Shown here one piece after another: positions 17,114-29,111 of a stretch of 64,000 bases of DNA (its first letter is position 1; the number at the start of each line of letters is the position of its first letter). The stretch is from Alphaproteobacteria bacterium GWF2_58_20 (GTDB taxonomy: Bacteria > Pseudomonadota > Alphaproteobacteria > UBA1247). Position numbers and translations under genes: made by a program. Under the pieces are notes generated by a model. That model ran no database searches and had not been told where the DNA came from. It saw only the letters and a list, made by a program, of their open reading frames with translations. The stretch spans positions 466,422 through 530,421 of the forward strand of contig MEMB01000002.1 in the NCBI GenBank assembly GCA_001768735.1, given 5' to 3'.

Positions 17114-18981
17114 TGGACGGTAACCGGATAGATGGATTTGAGTTCATCCACAAAGGCTGCAACAATATCATTTCCCATGCCGGATGACAGCTGCCGACGT
17201 ACAGCAGCCAAGGCTTCAGGATCAGAGCCAAGCGTTGCCGGGATGATCTCCGCAAGGCGCACCAGCATGCGGCCTTCTTGCGTTTCCACAGCCTCGACAT
17301 CGCCCACGGCCTTGAGGTTGAAAAGGGCGGAAACAGCTTCGGGGGCCAGTAGTGTTTCACCATCAAAAGTCATGGCCTTGCTGGTTTCCGCCGTGGTTCC
17401 ATTGCGGGCAGCCACATCATTCATGGGCTTTCCTTCCCTGATGGACGCAACAGCGGCTTCCGCCCGTTTGGCGTTGGCGCGGTCCTGGGCTTCACGACGC
17501 AGACTGCGGGCGATGTCCATGCGAACCTTTTCAAGGGGGAGTCGGGAAGGGGGGGTAATGCTCCGCACTTCAATGACGGCAAAGCCATTGTTGTCATTTT
17601 CAACCAGACTGGTATTTTCCCCGGCATCGAGCACAAACGCGGCATCCAGTGCGCCGCGAAGGTCGGACAAACCTGCAAGCGGTGTTGTATCCGGAAGCTT
17701 GCCAGCCGAATCCACGGCCACAACATCCCGCAAGCCAAGATTGAACTTGGCGGCCACTTCCTCAAGGGACTTGCCTGACGACAGCATGTCATCAATGGTA
17801 TTGACCGCATCATAAAGCGTGTCCGTGGCTTTCTGTGTGCGTACCGCTTCAGCAATGGAATCCCGCACTTCCTCAAAGGGAACCTGACGCGGTGGCTTGA
17901 TGTCCTTTATCTGGAGAACAACCCAGTTTTCGCCTGCAGCAATGGGATCGGAAACCGCATCTTTTTCCATGGAAAAGGCGATTTCGCGGGTTTCCGGCGC
18001 AAACCGGTCCGAGGAAAGCCACCCCATCTCCAGCACTTTGGCGGGATCTCCCCCGGCTGCAGAAACGGCATCACGCATCACGGTTCCCGACCGCACAGAT
18101 GCAGCAACTTTCGCAGCCATTTCGGAATTGTCAAGAATGGCCTGGACGGCAATCCTCTGTTCACGCTGATAATAGGTATCCTCGTTCTCTGAATAATAGG
18201 TCTTGAGTTCCTCTTCTTCCGGCGCGGCATCCGGCGTAAAGTTTGCTCCGCCAAGCTCAAGAATGCGCAAGGCCCGGTATTCCGGAGTCATGTAATCGTC
18301 CGGATGGGCATTGTAACGGGTTTCGATTTCCGCATCCGATGCATCCTTGACACCAGGCGTGGAAAGGTCTGTCAGCATCATGGTCTGTGCCACGCGCTGC
18401 TGGTGTGTAGCCAGGAAATAAGCATCTGCAAGGCCTTCTGGCACACGGGCAGCATTGGCCATGCTGCGGATGAGGGCGCTGCGCGGCAGTTCCTTGCGAA
18501 GGATGTCGGCGAATCCTTCTGCGGTCAGCCCGGCATTTCCCAGAAGCTGAAGGAATTTCTGCTGGTCAAATCGCCCATTGGCATCCGCAAAAGTCTTGTC
18601 GGCCCGAATGGTGTTTGCCACCATGGCGTCCGTCGAGGCAAACCCCGCTGCAGATGCTGCGCGGTCCAGAAGGGTTTCATCAACCATGCGGGAAAGGATG
18701 TGGGTATGCATCCCCATCCCGATGGCCTGTGCCCGTGTCAGGTTGGCGCCATAGGAACGCTGTATGCGCTGGATTTCTTCGGATACGCGCCGTTCAACTT
18801 CCATGGTGGGAATGTCAATGCCGCCAACATTGGCAACAATGGCTTTTGGTCCATCCATGCTGCGTCCGATGAAGCCGCTGATATCCAGCATGGCAAGTCC
18901 CATCATGGCAAGGAACAGGGTTCCAAACACGAAGATTTTGATGATACGGCTTTGGGCGCCTTGGCGAAGCGATTGCAGCAT
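17047..18981 (-). CDS. ppiD: PpiD-like periplasmic folding factor
   Basis: Membrane-anchored peptidyl-prolyl isomerase/chaperone that helps proteins leaving the Sec translocon. The 644 residues have the PpiD layout: a short cytoplasmic start, one membrane segment (about 15-35), a SurA-like N-terminal chaperone region (RRVSEEIQRIQRSYG; SRMVDETLLDRAASAAG), and a central degenerate parvulin domain (about 270-375). A long C-terminal SurA-like arm follows. tpiA is divergent, 173 bases away. The last 67 bases are antisense to the end of the deacetylase gene. Confidence 0.88.
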   Translation of the reverse strand: MLQSLRQGAQSRIIKIFVFGTLFLAMMGLAMLDISGFIGRSMDGPKAIVANVGGIDIPTMEVERRVSEEIQRIQRSYGANLTRAQAIGMGMHTHILSRMVDETLLDRAASAAGFASTDAMVANTIRADKTFADANGRFDQQKFLQLLGNAGLTAEGFADILRKELPRSALIRSMANAARVPEGLADAYFLATHQQRVAQTMMLTDLSTPGVKDASDAEIETRYNAHPDDYMTPEYRALRILELGGANFTPDAAPEEEELKTYYSENEDTYYQREQRIAVQAILDNSEMAAKVAASVRSGTVMRDAVSAAGGDPAKVLEMGWLSSDRFAPETREIAFSMEKDAVSDPIAAGENWVVLQIKDIKPPRQVPFEEVRDSIAEAVRTQKATDTLYDAVNTIDDMLSSGKSLEEVAAKFNLGLRDVVAVDSAGKLPDTTPLAGLSDLRGALDAAFVLDAGENTSLVENDNNGFAVIEVRSITPPSRLPLEKVRMDIARSLRREAQDRANAKRAEAAVASIREGKPMNDVAARNGTTAETSKAMTFDGETLLAPEAVSALFNLKAVGDVEAVETQEGRMLVRLAEIIPATLGSDPEALAAVRRQLSSGMGNDIVAAFVDELKSIYPVTVHQRTLDLVFPSAAPDEDTSGEE

Positions 18982-19154
18982 GTCTCTGGTTCCATTGGTT
19001 TTATTAAAAGGAATTCGGGCGCACTATAAGGGTATGATGCGCCAAGTGCAATAGGTCATGGCAAAAGAGCAGAGAAAGCAACGGGGGTTGCCTTTGGGGC
19101 GCATTCCTGCTACACCCCCCAACGTTTTATCAATGAGCTGAGGGAAATGTAAAG

Positions 19155-19907
19155 ATGTCAAATCGCCGTCCCATGATTGCCGGAAACTGGAAAATGAATG
19201 GTCTGCGCCAGGATGGCCAGGCCCTCGCCAAGACCCTTGCGGAAAAACTTCCTGTTGGCAATACGGCAGGATTCGACATGCTGGTATGTCCACCATTCCC
19301 CCTTCTTGGACACATTGAAGCCGCCCTTTCCGGCAGCGCCATCATGTTGGGCGGACAGGATTGCCACATGCGGGACAAGGGGGCCTTCACGGGAGATACA
19401 TCCCCCGCCATGCTCAAGGATGCCGGGTGCAGCCATGTCATTCTTGGCCATTCCGAACGTCGCCATGGCCATGGCGAATCGAGTGAACTCATCAATGCCA
19501 AGGCTACGGCGGCTCACACGCACGGACTGGTGGTTGTCCTTTGTGTTGGCGAAACCGAAAAGGAACGTGATGAGCAGCGCGCGCAGGCCGTTGTCGAGCA
19601 GCAACTCATGGAATCGATTCCCGCCAGTGCAACGGCTGAAAACACCATCATTGCCTATGAGCCTGTATGGGCCATTGGCACAGGCCGCAACGCTTCCGTG
19701 GAAGATATTTCCGACATGCACGCCTTCATCCGCAAAACCATTGCATCCCGCATGGATGCCGCCAAGGCCCGCCTTCTTTATGGTGGTTCCGTCAAGCCTT
19801 CGAATGCCAGGGAAACCCTTTCGCTTGAAGATGTCGATGGTGTCCTTGTTGGTGGCGCAAGCCTTGTGGCTGAAGATTTCTGGGCCATTGCCACGGCCAG
19901 CATCTGA
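19155..19907 (+). CDS. tpiA: Triosephosphate isomerase
   Basis: Interconverts dihydroxyacetone phosphate and glyceraldehyde 3-phosphate. The 250-residue barrel has the N-terminal NWKMNG lysine, the catalytic histidine in ILGHSERR and the catalytic glutamate in AYEPVWAIGTG (near residue 168), followed by the phosphate loop LYGGSVKP. It lies upstream of secG, and eno is close by, so glycolytic and Sec genes share the region. A weak promoter-like pair (TTGCCT at 19088, TACACC at 19111, spacing 17) lies upstream but is not convincing. Confidence 0.97.
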   Translation: MSNRRPMIAGNWKMNGLRQDGQALAKTLAEKLPVGNTAGFDMLVCPPFPLLGHIEAALSGSAIMLGGQDCHMRDKGAFTGDTSPAMLKDAGCSHVILGHSERRHGHGESSELINAKATAAHTHGLVVVLCVGETEKERDEQRAQAVVEQQLMESIPASATAENTIIAYEPVWAIGTGRNASVEDISDMHAFIRKTIASRMDAAKARLLYGGSVKPSNARETLSLEDVDGVLVGGASLVAEDFWAIATASI

Positions 19908-19937
19908 CCTTTTCCCCATCCTTCTGGAGCCATCATC

Positions 19938-21672
<1,735 letters not shown>

Positions 21673-21696
21673 CCGGAAGAGGTGTGACGGGCGCCC

Positions 21697-22083
21697 GTGC
21701 TTCGCAACCTCATACGCAGGCGCTTCCGGCGCATTCTCTGGCCTGTGGCTGGAGCATGCCTTGTCGCCTATTTCATCTTTTACCTGCTTCAGGGCGACAG
21801 GGGGGTTGGTTCCCTCCTGCACCTGAAGCGGCAGGTAAATGATGCCCGGCAGACTCTCGACAAGAAGCATGTCGAAGAAGGACGTCTGGAATCACGGGTC
21901 AAACTCCTGAGACCGGACACACTTGATCTTGACATGCTGGATGAGCGCGCACGGGAAACGCTGGGTTACGCCCGTTCTGATGACTTGGTTATCCCGGTTT
22001 CTCCTTCCGGTTCCTCTCCCGGGGAAGGCGGGAACATTCCATCTCCATTATTGAATCAAGCCCCTGCAAGGAGTGAAGATTGA
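21697..22083 (+). CDS. ftsB: Cell division protein FtsB/DivIC family
   Basis: Septum-formation initiator of the FtsQLB complex. The 128 residues have one membrane helix (about 15-33), a periplasmic coiled coil (LKRQVNDARQTLDKKHVEEGRLESRV) and the family motif LRPDTLDLDMLDERARETLGYA. About 25 low-complexity residues rich in Ser, Gly and Pro extend the C terminus. The start is GTG. Its place between eno and pdhA is standard for alphaproteobacteria, and the stop overlaps the TTG start of pdhA. Confidence 0.9.
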   Translation: MLRNLIRRRFRRILWPVAGACLVAYFIFYLLQGDRGVGSLLHLKRQVNDARQTLDKKHVEEGRLESRVKLLRPDTLDLDMLDERARETLGYARSDDLVIPVSPSGSSPGEGGNIPSPLLNQAPARSED

Positions 22084-23075
22084 ACGAGAATACCATCCCC
22101 TCCAGCACAAAGACTGCTGGAAATGATCCTGCCATGCTCCGGAAATTTTACCGGGACATGCTTCTCATTCGCCGTTTTGAAGAAAAATCGGGCCAGCTCT
22201 ATGGCATGGGCCTCATTGGCGGCTTCTGCCATCTTTACATTGGCCAGGAAGCGGTTGTTGTGGGGATGCAATCCGTCATGTCCGACAAGGATAATGTTGT
22301 GACAAGTTACCGTGATCACGGCCACATGCTGGCCTGTGGCATGGATCCCAAGGGCGTGATGGCGGAGTTGACCGGACGTTCCGGCGGGTATTCACGCGGC
22401 AAGGGCGGTTCCATGCACATGTTCAGCCGCGAAAAACGGTTTTATGGTGGCCATGGCATTGTAGGGGCGCAGGTACCCGCAGCAACGGGGCTCGCTTTTT
22501 CCTCAAAATACCTGAAAAATGGCGGGCTTTGCACCTGCTATTTCGGGGATGGCGCCAGCAACCAGGGGCAGGTTTACGAGAGTTACAACATGGCGTCGCT
22601 CTGGAAATTGCCGGCGCTTTATATCATTGAAAACAACCAGTATGGCATGGGAACCCATGTCAGCCGCTCATCGGCTGGCACGCTTTACAAGCGGGGGGAA
22701 GCCTATGACATCCCCGGTGAAAGTGTGGATGGCATGGACGTCCTCGCCGTGCGTGAGGCCGGTATCAGGGCTACAACCCATATCCGTGACGGGAAGGGCC
22801 CCTACATTCTTGAAATGCGCACCTACCGCTATCGGGGACATTCCATGTCTGATCCGGGCAAGTACCGCAGCAAGGAAGAAGTGGAAACCATGCGTACAGA
22901 GTATGATCCGCTGCTTCGCCTGGAAAAAATGATGCGTGAAAAGGGAATGGCCGAGGATGCCGATTTTGCGGCCCTTGAAAAGGAAATCCACGCCATTGTG
23001 GTGGAAGCTGCCGAATTTGCGGAAAAAAGCCCGCTTCCTCCGGAAGAAGACCTTTATACTGACGTTTTGGCCTGA
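22080..23075 (+). CDS. pdhA: Pyruvate dehydrogenase E1 component, alpha subunit
   Basis: Thiamine-diphosphate-dependent decarboxylation of pyruvate. The 331-residue alpha subunit contains the thiamine-diphosphate motif from GDGASNQG (Gly156 on) to ENN (about 184-186) and the phosphorylation-loop-like segment [15 protein letters not shown]. The TTG start overlaps the ftsB stop and is preceded by AAGGAG. The beta partner follows after 17 bases, fused to E2. Confidence 0.95.
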   Translation: MNENTIPSSTKTAGNDPAMLRKFYRDMLLIRRFEEKSGQLYGMGLIGGFCHLYIGQEAVVVGMQSVMSDKDNVVTSYRDHGHMLACGMDPKGVMAELTGRSGGYSRGKGGSMHMFSREKRFYGGHGIVGAQVPAATGLAFSSKYLKNGGLCTCYFGDGASNQGQVYESYNMASLWKLPALYIIENNQYGMGTHVSRSSAGTLYKRGEAYDIPGESVDGMDVLAVREAGIRATTHIRDGKGPYILEMRTYRYRGHSMSDPGKYRSKEEVETMRTEYDPLLRLEKMMREKGMAEDADFAALEKEIHAIVVEAAEFAEKSPLPPEEDLYTDVLA

Positions 23076-23092
23076 AAGGGAGATTTTGCAAC

Positions 23093-25378
23093 ATGACCAT
23101 CAATATTCTCATGCCTGCCCTTTCGCCTACCATGACAGAAGGAAAACTGGCCCGCTGGCTCAAGAAGGAAGGCGACAAGGTTTCGCCCGGTGAAACCATG
23201 GCGGAGATTGAAACCGACAAGGCCACCATGGAAGTGGAAGCGGTGGATGCTGGCGTGATTGGCCGCATCCTGGTACCGGATGGCAGTGATAATGTTGCGG
23301 TGAATACGCCCATCGCCATCCTGCTTGAAGAAGGGGAAGGGCTGGAAGACCTGGAAAAGGCCATCGCCCAGCCACAGACTTCCATTGTGCGTCAAAGCGT
23401 TCCCGACGAAACCACGGAAGAAACCCATCCCCTGGCACCGGACAAGCCGGAAGATTTCATCTGCAACGGCAAGGTCTGCGAAGGCCCAGCCATCCAGATG
23501 ACCATGCGCGAGGCCCTGCGCCTGGCCATGAAGGAAGAAATGCAGCGTGATGCCAATGTCTTCCTCATGGGAGAAGAAGTGGCACAATATCAGGGAGCTT
23601 ATAAGGTTTCCCAAGGCCTTTTGGATGAGTTTGGTCCCGAGCGGATCATTGATACCCCCATCACCGAATCCGGTTTTGCCGGGCTTGGCGTTGGCGCGGC
23701 ATGGGGCGGATTGCGCCCGATTGTCGAGTTCATGACCTTCAATTTCTCGATGCAGGCGATTGACCACCTTATCAATTCGGCAGCCAAAACCCTTTACATG
23801 TCCGGTGGCCAGATCAATTGCCCGATCGTGTTCCGGGGAGCCAACGGCGCGGCATCACGGGTTGGGGCGCAGCATTCCCAGTGCTTTGCCAGCTGGTATG
23901 CCCATGTTCCCGGCCTCAAGGTGGTTTCCCCCTTTAGTGCCGCAGATGCCAAAGGTCTGCTCAAGTCCGCCATTCGGGATAACAATCCTGTCATTTTTCT
24001 GGAAAATGAAATTCTTTACGGACACAGTTCGGCTGTCCCGACGGATCCGGAATGGATTGTGCCAATTGGAAAGGCCCGCATCATCCGCAAGGGCAGGGAT
24101 GTGACCATAACTGCATTTTCGCTCATGGTGCATCATGCCCTGGAAGCGGCAGCCCTTTTGGCCAAGGAAGGGATTGAGGCAGAAGTTATCGATCTCCGCA
24201 CCCTGCGTCCACTGGATGAGGCTTGCATCCTGGAAAGCGTGCGCAGGACACATGCTCTTGTCAGCGTAGAAGAAGGCTGGCCTTATGCGGGAATTGGCTC
24301 GGAAATCATTACCCTTGTCAACGAGGGCGCTTTTGAATCCCTTAATGCGCCACCTGTGCGGGTCACATCGGCCGATGTTCCGCTTCCCTATGCTGCAAAC
24401 CTGGAAAAACTGGCGCTGCCCGGCCCCGAAGATATTGTGGCCGCTGTCAGGAAGGTTCTGGCAAAAGGCCAGGCGAGCGCGCGCGGAACCGGGGCTGCGA
24501 TAAACGCCAGTCCGCTGGCCCGTCGCATATCAGCCCTCAAGGGGATATCCCTTGCCGGCATTCAAGGGACTGGCCCGCATGGACGGATCATGTCCGCAGA
24601 CATTGAAAAGGCACCGTTACAGCCTCCAACGGGTGCGCAAGCAGCCATCAAAATAGCGGCTCCCGCGTCACCAGATGCCCGCAAAACCGCGGAATTGCTT
24701 GGCATGTCGTTTGAAGCCCTGCCGCTTGACAACATGCGCAAGACGATTGCCCGCAGGCTGGTGGAAGCCAAGCGCGAAGCACCGCATTTTTACCTGAATG
24801 CGGATTGCGACATTGGCGCCATCCTTGCCCTGCGCAGCGAAATCAATCGCCGCGACCAGCGCAAGCTCTCCCTGAACGACATGCTCATCAAGGCCCTTGC
24901 GAAAGCCCTCATGGAAGTTCCGGAAGCCAACGCCTGGTGGGCTGAGGATTCCATCCTGCGCATGAAACATGCCGACATTTCCGTGGCCGTTGCAACGCCA
25001 AACGGCCTCATGACCCCGGTAATCCGCAATGCCGAGGAAAAAAACCTGGCTGATATTTCCGCTGAAATGCGGGCTCTCGCGGTCCGTGCCCGGGAAGGCA
25101 AGCTCAAGCCGGAAGAATATCAGGGCGGCAGTTTTTCGTTGTCGAACCTTGGCATGCTGGACGTCAAGAGCTTCTCGGCCATTATCAACCCGCCCCAGGC
25201 TGGTATTCTTGCTGTTGGCAAGGGAATGGAAAGCGTCGTGGCCCGGAATGGCAAGCCGGAAATCGCCACACTGATGTCCTGCACACTTTCCTGCGACCAT
25301 CGCGTGATTGACGGAGCTGTGGGCGCAAAACTCCTGGCCGCCATCAGGAAGAACATTGAAACGCCTTCGGAGGGCTGA
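23093..25378 (+). CDS. Fused pyruvate dehydrogenase E1-beta / E2 dihydrolipoyl acetyltransferase
   Basis: One uninterrupted 761-residue frame joins two enzymes usually encoded by pdhB and pdhC. Order: lipoyl domain 1-80 with the lipoyl lysine in [11 protein letters not shown] (Lys43); acidic linker; complete E1-beta (about 133-455; [31 protein letters not shown]); peripheral subunit-binding domain (about 470-503; [14 protein letters not shown] then GTGPHGRI); linker; E2 acetyltransferase domain (about 540-761) with the active site CDHRVIDG (His736, Asp740). E2's own lipoyl domain is absent, so the single N-terminal lipoyl domain must serve the whole chain. pdhA precedes and lpd follows, starting one base after the stop. 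No frameshift or internal start is evident, and all key residues are kept. Confidence 0.93.
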   Translation: MTINILMPALSPTMTEGKLARWLKKEGDKVSPGETMAEIETDKATMEVEAVDAGVIGRILVPDGSDNVAVNTPIAILLEEGEGLEDLEKAIAQPQTSIVRQSVPDETTEETHPLAPDKPEDFICNGKVCEGPAIQMTMREALRLAMKEEMQRDANVFLMGEEVAQYQGAYKVSQGLLDEFGPERIIDTPITESGFAGLGVGAAWGGLRPIVEFMTFNFSMQAIDHLINSAAKTLYMSGGQINCPIVFRGANGAASRVGAQHSQCFASWYAHVPGLKVVSPFSAADAKGLLKSAIRDNNPVIFLENEILYGHSSAVPTDPEWIVPIGKARIIRKGRDVTITAFSLMVHHALEAAALLAKEGIEAEVIDLRTLRPLDEACILESVRRTHALVSVEEGWPYAGIGSEIITLVNEGAFESLNAPPVRVTSADVPLPYAANLEKLALPGPEDIVAAVRKVLAKGQASARGTGAAINASPLARRISALKGISLAGIQGTGPHGRIMSADIEKAPLQPPTGAQAAIKIAAPASPDARKTAELLGMSFEALPLDNMRKTIARRLVEAKREAPHFYLNADCDIGAILALRSEINRRDQRKLSLNDMLIKALAKALMEVPEANAWWAEDSILRMKHADISVAVATPNGLMTPVIRNAEEKNLADISAEMRALAVRAREGKLKPEEYQGGSFSLSNLGMLDVKSFSAIINPPQAGILAVGKGMESVVARNGKPEIATLMSCTLSCDHRVIDGAVGAKLLAAIRKNIETPSEG

Positions 25379-25379
25379 G

Positions 25380-26780
25380 ATGAGTGAAAAACAGACTTTT
25401 GACGTTGTCATCATCGGCGGCGGCCCCGGCGGGTATGTCGCGGCCATCCGCGCATCACAACTTGGCTTCAAGGTGGCCCTGGTTGAGCGTGAACATCTGG
25501 GGGGCGTCTGCCTGAACTGGGGATGTATTCCCACCAAGGCCCTGTTGCGTTCCGCAGAAATCTACCGCACCCTGCAACGCCTGCCGGAATTTGGCCTGTC
25601 TGCGGAAGGTGTCTCTGCCGACATCGGCAAAATCGTGGAACGTTCCCGCAAGATTGCCAACCAGCTGGCGGCTGGCGTGAAATATCTCATGGGCAAGAAC
25701 AAGGTGACTGTTCTGGATGGTTCCGCACGTCTTGAAGATGCCCGCAATGTGGTTGTGGAAAAGAATGGCGCAGAAATCGCGCGTCTTGAAGCCGCATCCA
25801 TCATCATCGCCACGGGATCCCGTCCGCGGGTGTTTCCCGGCCTTGAAACAGATGGGGACCGTGTGTGGGGTGCGCGTGAAGCCATGACGCCCAAGGAACT
25901 CCCAAAAACCCTTCTGGTCATTGGTTCCGGTTCCATCGGTTCCGAATTTTCCGCCTTCTACAGCCAGATGGGCACAAAAGTGACCCTGGTTGAAGCACTG
26001 GACCGCATCCTTCCCATGGAAGATGCGGAAATCTCCAGCATGGCTCGCAAACACTGGGAAGAATCCGGGATTGAAATTCTCACAGGCATAAGGGTATCGG
26101 CGCTGGATCGGAGGGAAGACGGCGTCATTGTCCATATTTCCCATTCCGACCGGGAAGAGGAACGTACGTTCGAGCGTGTGCTTGTTGCGGTGGGTGTCAC
26201 TGGCAACATTGAGGATATTGGTCTTGAAAACACAAAGGTTGAGGTGGAAAAAGGCTTCATCAAAACCAATGGACGGCAGGAAACCGCTGAAGCCGGTATT
26301 TACGCCATTGGTGATGTTACCGGGCCACCCTGCCTTGCACACAAGGCCAGTCATGAGGGCGTGGTTGCAGCGGAAGTCATTGCCGGACTTGATCCGCACC
26401 CTGTAAAACCTTGCTGCATCCCTGGATTTTCCTATACAAATCCTCAGGTTGCCTCGGTTGGCATGACGGAAGCCCAGGCCCGGGAATGCAGGCTTGATGT
26501 ACGCGTTGGCCATTTCCCTTTCCGTGCCAATGGCAAGGCCATTGCCATGGGGGAACTGGAAGGGATGGTCAAAACCATCTTTGATGCCAAAACAGGAGAA
26601 CTTCTGGGCGCCCACATGCTGGGGCTTGAGGTGAAAGAACTCATTTCCGTCTTTGCTCTCGCCAAGGAAATGGAAGCCACGGAAGAAGATTTCATCCGGA
26701 CGGTCTTCCCGCATCCAACCCTGTCGGAAACCACCCACGAATCCGTGCTTGATGCCTTTGGACGCGTGATGCATGTCTGA
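25380..26780 (+). CDS. lpd: Dihydrolipoyl dehydrogenase (E3)
   Basis: FAD enzyme that reoxidises the dihydrolipoyl group of the pyruvate dehydrogenase complex. The 466 residues carry the FAD-binding GGGPGGY, the redox-active pair Cys44/Cys49 in [13 protein letters not shown], the NAD-binding [10 protein letters not shown] and the C-terminal catalytic [10 protein letters not shown]. The start at 25380 follows the preceding stop by one base. It has no lipoyl extension of its own. The 3' end overlaps lipA by eight bases. Confidence 0.97.
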   Translation: MSEKQTFDVVIIGGGPGGYVAAIRASQLGFKVALVEREHLGGVCLNWGCIPTKALLRSAEIYRTLQRLPEFGLSAEGVSADIGKIVERSRKIANQLAAGVKYLMGKNKVTVLDGSARLEDARNVVVEKNGAEIARLEAASIIIATGSRPRVFPGLETDGDRVWGAREAMTPKELPKTLLVIGSGSIGSEFSAFYSQMGTKVTLVEALDRILPMEDAEISSMARKHWEESGIEILTGIRVSALDRREDGVIVHISHSDREEERTFERVLVAVGVTGNIEDIGLENTKVEVEKGFIKTNGRQETAEAGIYAIGDVTGPPCLAHKASHEGVVAAEVIAGLDPHPVKPCCIPGFSYTNPQVASVGMTEAQARECRLDVRVGHFPFRANGKAIAMGELEGMVKTIFDAKTGELLGAHMLGLEVKELISVFALAKEMEATEEDFIRTVFPHPTLSETTHESVLDAFGRVMHV

Positions 26781-27705
26781 AGCAGGCCGGGGCAGATATC
26801 CTGACAAACAGCGCTTTCCGGAACAAATGCTTCCGGAAAAACCCTCATGGCTGCGTGTCAAGGCACCATCCCGGGAATCCCTTGAAAAAACGCGCAACCT
26901 CATGCAGGGGCTGGGCTTGCACACGGTCTGCGAAGAAGCTGCCTGCCCAAATGCTGGCGAATGCTGGGGAAAACGGCATGCCGCCTTCCTGATCATGGGA
27001 GGCATCTGCACCCGTTCCTGCGGATTTTGCAACGTGGCCACAGGCAAGCCGGGCCCGCTTGATGCCGATGAACCCCGCCATGTTGCCGAAGCCGTAGCAA
27101 AACTGGGCCTCAAGCATGCTGTCATCACTTCCGTGGACCGGGACGACCTCAATGATGGGGGGGCCGGCCACTTTGCAGAAACCATTGCGATGATCCGCAA
27201 AACATCACCGGAAACCACCATTGAGGTCTTGACACCAGACTTTAGGAATAAAGATCAATCTATTGATATTGTGGTAAATGCAAAGCCAGATGTTTTTAAC
27301 CACAACCTGGAAACCGTACCGCGGCTTTACCCGTCCATTCGGCCAGGCGCCCGTTATTTCACCTCGCTTCAACTGCTGGCTGAAGTTCGGCGAAAAGATC
27401 CATCCATTTTCACAAAGTCCGGTCTCATGCTGGGGCTGGGAGAAAGCCGGGAAGAAGTTCTGCAAGTCATGGATGATCTGCGCTCAGCCGATGTGGATTT
27501 CCTGACTTTGGGACAATACCTGCCTCCCACACGGAAACATGCGCCACTCATGAAATTCTGGTCCCCGGAAGAATTCCAGGAACTGGAGCAGGTGGCCCGT
27601 GCAAAAGGATTCCTCATGGTTGCCGCATCGCCCCTGACGCGATCTTCGCATCATGCAGGCGAAGATTTTGAACGATTACGGGCTGTTCGCCCACAGAAGG
27701 AGTAA
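26773..27705 (+). CDS. lipA: Lipoyl synthase
   Basis: Radical-SAM enzyme that inserts two sulfurs into protein-bound octanoyl groups, here plausibly on the lipoyl domain encoded two genes upstream. The 310-residue protein has both clusters: the auxiliary one from Cys53, Cys58 and Cys64 ([12 protein letters not shown]) and the radical-SAM one from Cys79, Cys83 and Cys86 (CTRSCGFC). The C-terminal serine ligand is in [10 protein letters not shown]. It overlaps lpd by eight bases, which ties lipoate synthesis to complex synthesis. Confidence 0.97.
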   Translation: MSEAGRGRYPDKQRFPEQMLPEKPSWLRVKAPSRESLEKTRNLMQGLGLHTVCEEAACPNAGECWGKRHAAFLIMGGICTRSCGFCNVATGKPGPLDADEPRHVAEAVAKLGLKHAVITSVDRDDLNDGGAGHFAETIAMIRKTSPETTIEVLTPDFRNKDQSIDIVVNAKPDVFNHNLETVPRLYPSIRPGARYFTSLQLLAEVRRKDPSIFTKSGLMLGLGESREEVLQVMDDLRSADVDFLTLGQYLPPTRKHAPLMKFWSPEEFQELEQVARAKGFLMVAASPLTRSSHHAGEDFERLRAVRPQKE

Positions 27706-27709
27706 AGAC

Positions 27710-28150
27710 ATGATTATTTTCAATGCGGAAGAACATGTCCCCTACACAGCCAAACAAATGTTTGACCTCGTATCTGACATTGAAAAATACCCGGAATTTG
27801 TGCCCGGTTGCCGCCACGTTTCCATTCTCTGGCGTGAAGAATCCCGCGTGGAAGCCCGCATGCAATCGACTTTCATGGGATTTTCCATCGATTTCACGTC
27901 AAAGATCATCCTGGAGGCGCCATCCAGCATCGAGATTTCCAACATCAGCCAGCCCTTCCGGCGCTTTTTTGCACATTGGTCCTTTGAACCCCGGGAAAAT
28001 GACGGGTGCATTGTTTCCTACAAGATGGAAATTGAAACTCCCATGGCCTTCATGGATAGCATCTTCTCATCCCTGCAGGGAATCTCCGGACGCAGGACCG
28101 TGGCTGCCTTCATGGAACGGGCAAAAACACTTTACGACATAAAATCCTGA
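27710..28150 (+). CDS. COQ10/RatA-type START-domain protein
   Basis: A 146-residue single-domain protein of the polyketide cyclase/START family. It begins FNAEEHVPYTAKQMFDLVSDIEKYPEFVPGCRH, as in mitochondrial COQ10 and bacterial RatA. In alphaproteobacteria this gene commonly follows lipA and is expected to bind ubiquinone or help its delivery; the RatA ribosome-association role is known from E. coli and cannot be told apart here. The ATG at 27710 lies four bases after lipA. The last 19 bases overlap pncC on the other strand. Confidence 0.82.
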   Translation: MIIFNAEEHVPYTAKQMFDLVSDIEKYPEFVPGCRHVSILWREESRVEARMQSTFMGFSIDFTSKIILEAPSSIEISNISQPFRRFFAHWSFEPRENDGCIVSYKMEIETPMAFMDSIFSSLQGISGRRTVAAFMERAKTLYDIKS

Positions 28151-28629
28151 ATCATTTTCAGGCCACGAAGAAGCGCAGCCATGCGCACGTCTTCGCGATT
28201 ACCGGGGAAAACATGGCGTTCATGAACGCAGCGCCCATCGCGGCCTGCCACACATAAATGCACAAGGCCAACCGGACGGCCTTCCGTTGCGCCGCCTGGC
28301 CCCGCAATTCCTGTCACGGAAAATGTAAAATCGGCATGGGAATGCGCAAGTGTTCCCTGGGCCATGGCCCGCGCCGTTTCTTCGGAAACAGCTGTGAACG
28401 TGCGCAGGATTTCAGGAGAAACATCAAGATTTTCCTGCTTGGCGATGTTGGTGTACACCACGAAGCCGCGCTCCAGAACACTGGATGATCCCGGAATGGA
28501 GGTGATGGCAGAAGCCACAAGTCCCCCCGTGCAGGATTCTGCAAGTGCAAGGGTTTTTCCGGAAATCAGGCAGGTTTCCACAATCTTTTGTGCCAGCAGG
28601 AAAACGTCCTGTGGAAAAGGGAAGGTCAT
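28132..28629 (-). CDS. pncC: Nicotinamide-nucleotide amidohydrolase (CinA C-terminal type)
   Basis: Deamidates NMN to nicotinate mononucleotide in pyridine nucleotide salvage. The 165 residues correspond to the stand-alone CinA C-terminal domain. The family motifs are LALAESCTGGLVASAITSIPG, the VVYTNIAKQENL stretch and SVTGIAGPGGATEGRPVGLV. No MoCF-like N-terminal domain is present. The start overlaps the end of pgpA by four bases, so the two are coupled. The 3' end is antisense to the COQ10-type gene for 19 bases. Confidence 0.9.
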   Translation of the reverse strand: MTFPFPQDVFLLAQKIVETCLISGKTLALAESCTGGLVASAITSIPGSSSVLERGFVVYTNIAKQENLDVSPEILRTFTAVSEETARAMAQGTLAHSHADFTFSVTGIAGPGGATEGRPVGLVHLCVAGRDGRCVHERHVFPGNREDVRMAALLRGLKMIQDFMS

Positions 28630-29111
28630 GGCATGATCCCCGCTGTGTGAATTCCCAAAAGCACCAAAGCGCCCATGATCCCTGCCACCACATCATCCAT
28701 CATGACACCAAACGCGCCTGGAACCTTGCGATCAAAATAGCAGGCCGGCCAAGGTTTTGTCACATCAAACAGTCGGAACAGGATAAACGCAAGAGCCAGA
28801 TCCGGCAGGTTTCCGGGCCGCATCGCCGCCATGGCAATGAGCTGTCCAGACACTTCATCAATCACCACCATGCCGGAATCATGCTCGGCCTTTTCCATGG
28901 CCGGAATGGCAATCATCCCCAGAACAAAGGCGATCAAGGCACCAGCAAGCAGGGGAAAGGGACCGGAAAGGATAAAAGCCAGGGGCAGGGTTACAAGGGA
29001 TCCCGCCGTTCCAGGTGCCCAACGAAAACGTCCAATGCCAAAAACCGTAGCCAGCATGACGGAAGGATTGCGTCCGCAGATGCCTTGGGGAAGGGGAAGG
29101 AAAATGGGCAT
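28626..29111 (-). CDS. pgpA: Phosphatidylglycerophosphatase A
   Basis: Removes phosphate from phosphatidylglycerophosphate to give phosphatidylglycerol at the inner membrane. The 161-residue protein has several membrane helices and the family features GIGRFRWAPGTAGSL, VVIDEVSGQLIA and the acidic pair in MMDDVVAG. The ATG at 29111 overlaps the stop of the ankyrin gene as TGATG and was preferred to one ten codons upstream. Confidence 0.9.
   Translation of the reverse strand: MPIFLPLPQGICGRNPSVMLATVFGIGRFRWAPGTAGSLVTLPLAFILSGPFPLLAGALIAFVLGMIAIPAMEKAEHDSGMVVIDEVSGQLIAMAAMRPGNLPDLALAFILFRLFDVTKPWPACYFDRKVPGAFGVMMDDVVAGIMGALVLLGIHTAGIMP

Noticed and set aside
19088..19116. Promoter upstream of tpiA (TTGCCT-17-TACACC)
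   Set aside because: Only 4/6 and 3/6 matches to the consensus boxes; below what chance would give in a gap of this size.
24440..24560. Frameshift or misassembly explaining the E1-beta/E2 fusion
   Set aside because: The frame runs without a stop through a normal E1-beta end, a linker and a normal binding domain. No start codon with ribosome-binding site is evident for a separate E2, and no methionine codon lies between residues 346 and 499.
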